Assembly (NCBI RefSeq): GCF_000767465.1
Contig: NZ_CP009291.1
Coordinates: 2,646,501-2,710,500 of the forward strand
DNA length: 64,000 nucleotides
Origin: Novosphingobium pentaromativorans US6-1
GTDB taxonomy: Bacteria > Pseudomonadota > Alphaproteobacteria > Sphingomonadales > Sphingomonadaceae
Reading direction: 5' to 3'
Shown: piece by piece, positions 62,224-64,000 of the stretch
How positions within the stretch are numbered: position 1 is the stretch's first letter
How the letters are laid out: each line of letters opens with the position of its first letter
Program-made: the position numbers and the translations under genes
The notes under the pieces: model-generated
Database searches by the model: none
What the model was told of the DNA's origin: nothing
Seen by the model: the letters and a program-made list of their open reading frames with translations, nothing else

Positions 62224-63546
62224 TCATCCCAGCAAGGCGGCAAGCTGCGCGCCGCTGTCGGAAAGGTCGATCACTTCACCGGCCTGCTGGCACAGGAAGG
62301 CGGTCAGCAACTCGTGCATCGCGATCGCCTTGTCGAGCTGCGGGTCGGCTCCGGCACGGTAGGCGCCCATCAGCACGAGGTCGCGGTTGGCCTCGTAGCT
62401 GGCGATAAGCGCGCGGAACTGGCGGGCCAGTTGCTGGTGTTCGGGCGAGACGATGTCGTTCATCACGCGGCTGAGCGAGGCGGCGATGTCGACCGCCGGA
62501 TATTGCCCGCGCTGGGCGAGATCGCGCGAGAGCACAATGTGACCGTCGAGGATCGAGCGCGCGGTGTCGACCACCGGGTCGTCCTGGTTGTCGCCGTCTG
62601 CCAGCACCGTGTAGAGCCCGGTGATCGAGCCCTTGCTGGCGGCCGAGTTGCCGGCGCGTTCGACGAGCTTGGTAATCGTGGCGAGAGCGGATGGCGGATA
62701 GCCGCGCGCTGCGCCGGGCTCGCCGAGCAGCAGGCCGATTTCGCGCGCGGCGTGGGCCACGCGGGTCAGGCTGTCGAGAATGAGCAGGACGCGCTTGCCC
62801 TGCGCGCGGAAGTGCTCGGCCATCGAAGTGGCGAGCATCGCGCCGCGCAGGCGCAGGTTCGGCGCGTGGTCGGCCGGTACGGCGACGACCACGGTCTTGT
62901 CCTTTTTCTCGGCGTTCATGTGCCGCTCGACGAAATCGGAAACCTCGCGGGCGCGTTCGCCGATCAGGCCGACGATGATCACGTCCGCGGTTGCGCCGCG
63001 CGCGATCATGTCGATCAGCACGGATTTGCCGACGCCCGATCCCGCCATGACGCCGATGCGCTGGCCGATGCCGAAAGTGGTGAGCGCGTTGAGTGAGCGC
63101 ACGCCGGTGTCGAAGCATTCGCGCACCGGGCTGCGATCGAGCGCCGAAGTGCGCACGCCGCCCGCGGGCCATTCGGTGCGGGTATGGATCGGCAGGCCGC
63201 CGTCGATCGGCAGGCCTTCGCCATCGACGGCACGGCCGAGAAAGGCATCGCCCACCGGCAGCATGCCGGGGCGGCCTTCGGGGCATACGCGCGCGCCGGG
63301 GCGCAGCATGATCGTGTCGCCCAGCAACATCATCATCGTCTTGCCGTTGCGAAAGCCGATGACTTCGGCGGAGAGCGTCTTGCCCCGGCCATGGCCGACG
63401 CGGCACATCGCGCCCACCGGTACCGACAGGCCGCTGACCTCCAGCAGGCCGCCGTCGCAGGCGGTGACGAGGCCGAAGCGGCGCGGCGTCAGGTCGACCG
63501 GCTCGGCGGCCAGGTCGGTCAGGATAGGGTCCCAGAGCTTCAGCAC
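62224..63546 (-). CDS. fliI: flagellar export ATPase FliI
   Basis: 440 residues from GTG 63546, eight bases after the fliH stop; the frame is open to 63690 but that would overlap fliH. It drives export. Walker A is GSGVGKSVL (about residue 168), Walker B LLILDSLTRVAHAAREIGL with the FliI-specific RGYPPS, and the catalytic Glu in VIIVGLIGERAREV. The start VLKLWDPILTD is shorter than in E. coli. Confidence 0.92.
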   Translation of the reverse strand: MLKLWDPILTDLAAEPVDLTPRRFGLVTACDGGLLEVSGLSVPVGAMCRVGHGRGKTLSAEVIGFRNGKTMMMLLGDTIMLRPGARVCPEGRPGMLPVGDAFLGRAVDGEGLPIDGGLPIHTRTEWPAGGVRTSALDRSPVRECFDTGVRSLNALTTFGIGQRIGVMAGSGVGKSVLIDMIARGATADVIIVGLIGERAREVSDFVERHMNAEKKDKTVVVAVPADHAPNLRLRGAMLATSMAEHFRAQGKRVLLILDSLTRVAHAAREIGLLLGEPGAARGYPPSALATITKLVERAGNSAASKGSITGLYTVLADGDNQDDPVVDTARSILDGHIVLSRDLAQRGQYPAVDIAASLSRVMNDIVSPEHQQLARQFRALIASYEANRDLVLMGAYRAGADPQLDKAIAMHELLTAFLCQQAGEVIDLSDSGAQLAALLG

Positions 63547-63553
63547 GCGCGGC

Positions 63554-64000
63554 TCAGCACTGTTGCAAGGCTTCGGCGATGGCGATGCGCCAGGTTGCCG
63601 GGCCATCCTCGACCCCGCCGCTGGCCGTCTCGATTCGGATCGTGCCGCGTTCGAGGCCGGCTTCTTCCTCAACCTGCCATTCGGCGGCAAGGCGCGGCGA
63701 AACCAGCTTCACGTCTTCGGGGTGCAGCTTGATCACGCGCTCGTCGTCGGCGCGCGAGAGCATGCCCACCGCGGCATTGATCCGGCGCACTAGGGCGTCC
63801 TCGTCGATCGCCAGCGGAGCGATCGCGCTTTCGCACAAGGCGGCCACGGTTTCGCGCAGGCGGTTGCGCAGTTCCTCTTCGAGTACCGCGTTGAGGCGCG
63901 TCAGCGACAGCTCAAGTCCTTCGCGTGCGGCCGCTTCGGCCTGGGCCTGGGCCTGCGCCTCCTGCAGCGCCTGCTCGTAACCTGCGGTGAAGCCCTGGGT
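63554..64000 (-). CDS. fliH: flagellar assembly protein FliH, C-terminal part (truncated by window end)
   Basis: About 148 residues visible; the N-terminus continues beyond 64000. The visible start has a glycine/alanine-glutamine-rich helix (GYEQALQEAQAQAQAEAAA) typical of FliH, then ALCESAIAPLAIDEDALVRRINAAVG and HPEDVKLV with VEEEAGLERGTIRIETASGGVEDG, the FliH/HrpE domain. It regulates FliI. The frame runs directly into fliI. Confidence 0.85.
   Translation of the reverse strand, partial: TQGFTAGYEQALQEAQAQAQAEAAAREGLELSLTRLNAVLEEELRNRLRETVAALCESAIAPLAIDEDALVRRINAAVGMLSRADDERVIKLHPEDVKLVSPRLAAEWQVEEEAGLERGTIRIETASGGVEDGPATWRIAIAEALQQC

Overview
The window is GC-rich chromosomal DNA from an alphaproteobacterium, most likely a sphingomonad (Novosphingobium/Sphingobium-like). 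This is inferred from the alphaproteobacterial type of NrdA (no ATP cone, C-terminal CLACQ), the gene mix (TonB receptor, PepSY proteins, CHRD, DUF2171, DUF2946) and the single flagellar locus. It reads as core chromosome: there is no transposase, integrase, CRISPR array or duplicated tRNA end.

Layout. 1-4.8 kb: a catabolic group (truncated aldehyde dehydrogenase, DapB-fold oxidoreductase, MFS transporter, NTF2-like protein) facing a MaoC-type hydratase. 5-8.5 kb: small exported or membrane proteins and the protease subunit TldD. 8.7-11.7 kb: an ABC ATPase, nadB and a GlsB-type membrane protein. 11.7-18 kb: class I ribonucleotide reductase, with nrdA and nrdB about 2.1 kb apart; a 620-bp structured leader ending in an intrinsic terminator precedes nrdA, and a 490-bp hairpin-rich stretch follows nrdB. 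18-26.5 kb: housekeeping and transport genes (nucleoside transporter, queuosine-precursor transporter, argB, yggT, folD, marC, LON-domain protein, thioredoxin-TPR protein) and a tRNA-Gly(GCC).

26.6-30.9 kb: DUF2946, TonB receptor and a large PepSY protein with a His/Met-rich loop form a metal-uptake-like cluster. 30.9-36.7 kb on the minus strand: a tightly packed run DUF2147, fadL, fadD, merR-type regulator, tesB and a formylglycine-generating-enzyme homologue. It is divergent from the beta-oxidation set thiolase, FadN-type dehydrogenase/hydratase and acyl-CoA dehydrogenase (36.9-42.2 kb). Together these two arms cover import, activation, oxidation and thioester release of fatty acids. 42.2-46.7 kb: TldE (partner of TldD), lptB and rpoN.

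47.5-49.7 kb: a Crp-family regulator, then an RcnR/DmeR-type Ni/Co sensor with its operator over its own start codon and a His-rich CDF exporter. 49.7-52.4 kb: a Flp-like pilin with a long Ser/Gly/Thr tail, an aminotransferase and an unknown protein. 52.4-64 kb, minus strand: flagellar genes fliH, I, J, K, L, M, N, O, P, Q, R, flhB, fliD, fliS and a receiver-LuxR regulator. The receiver lacks its phosphoacceptor and FliM lacks the usual CheY-binding N-terminus.

Coordinates and starts were judged by eye from the sequence. Family assignments rest on recognised motifs, not on searches.
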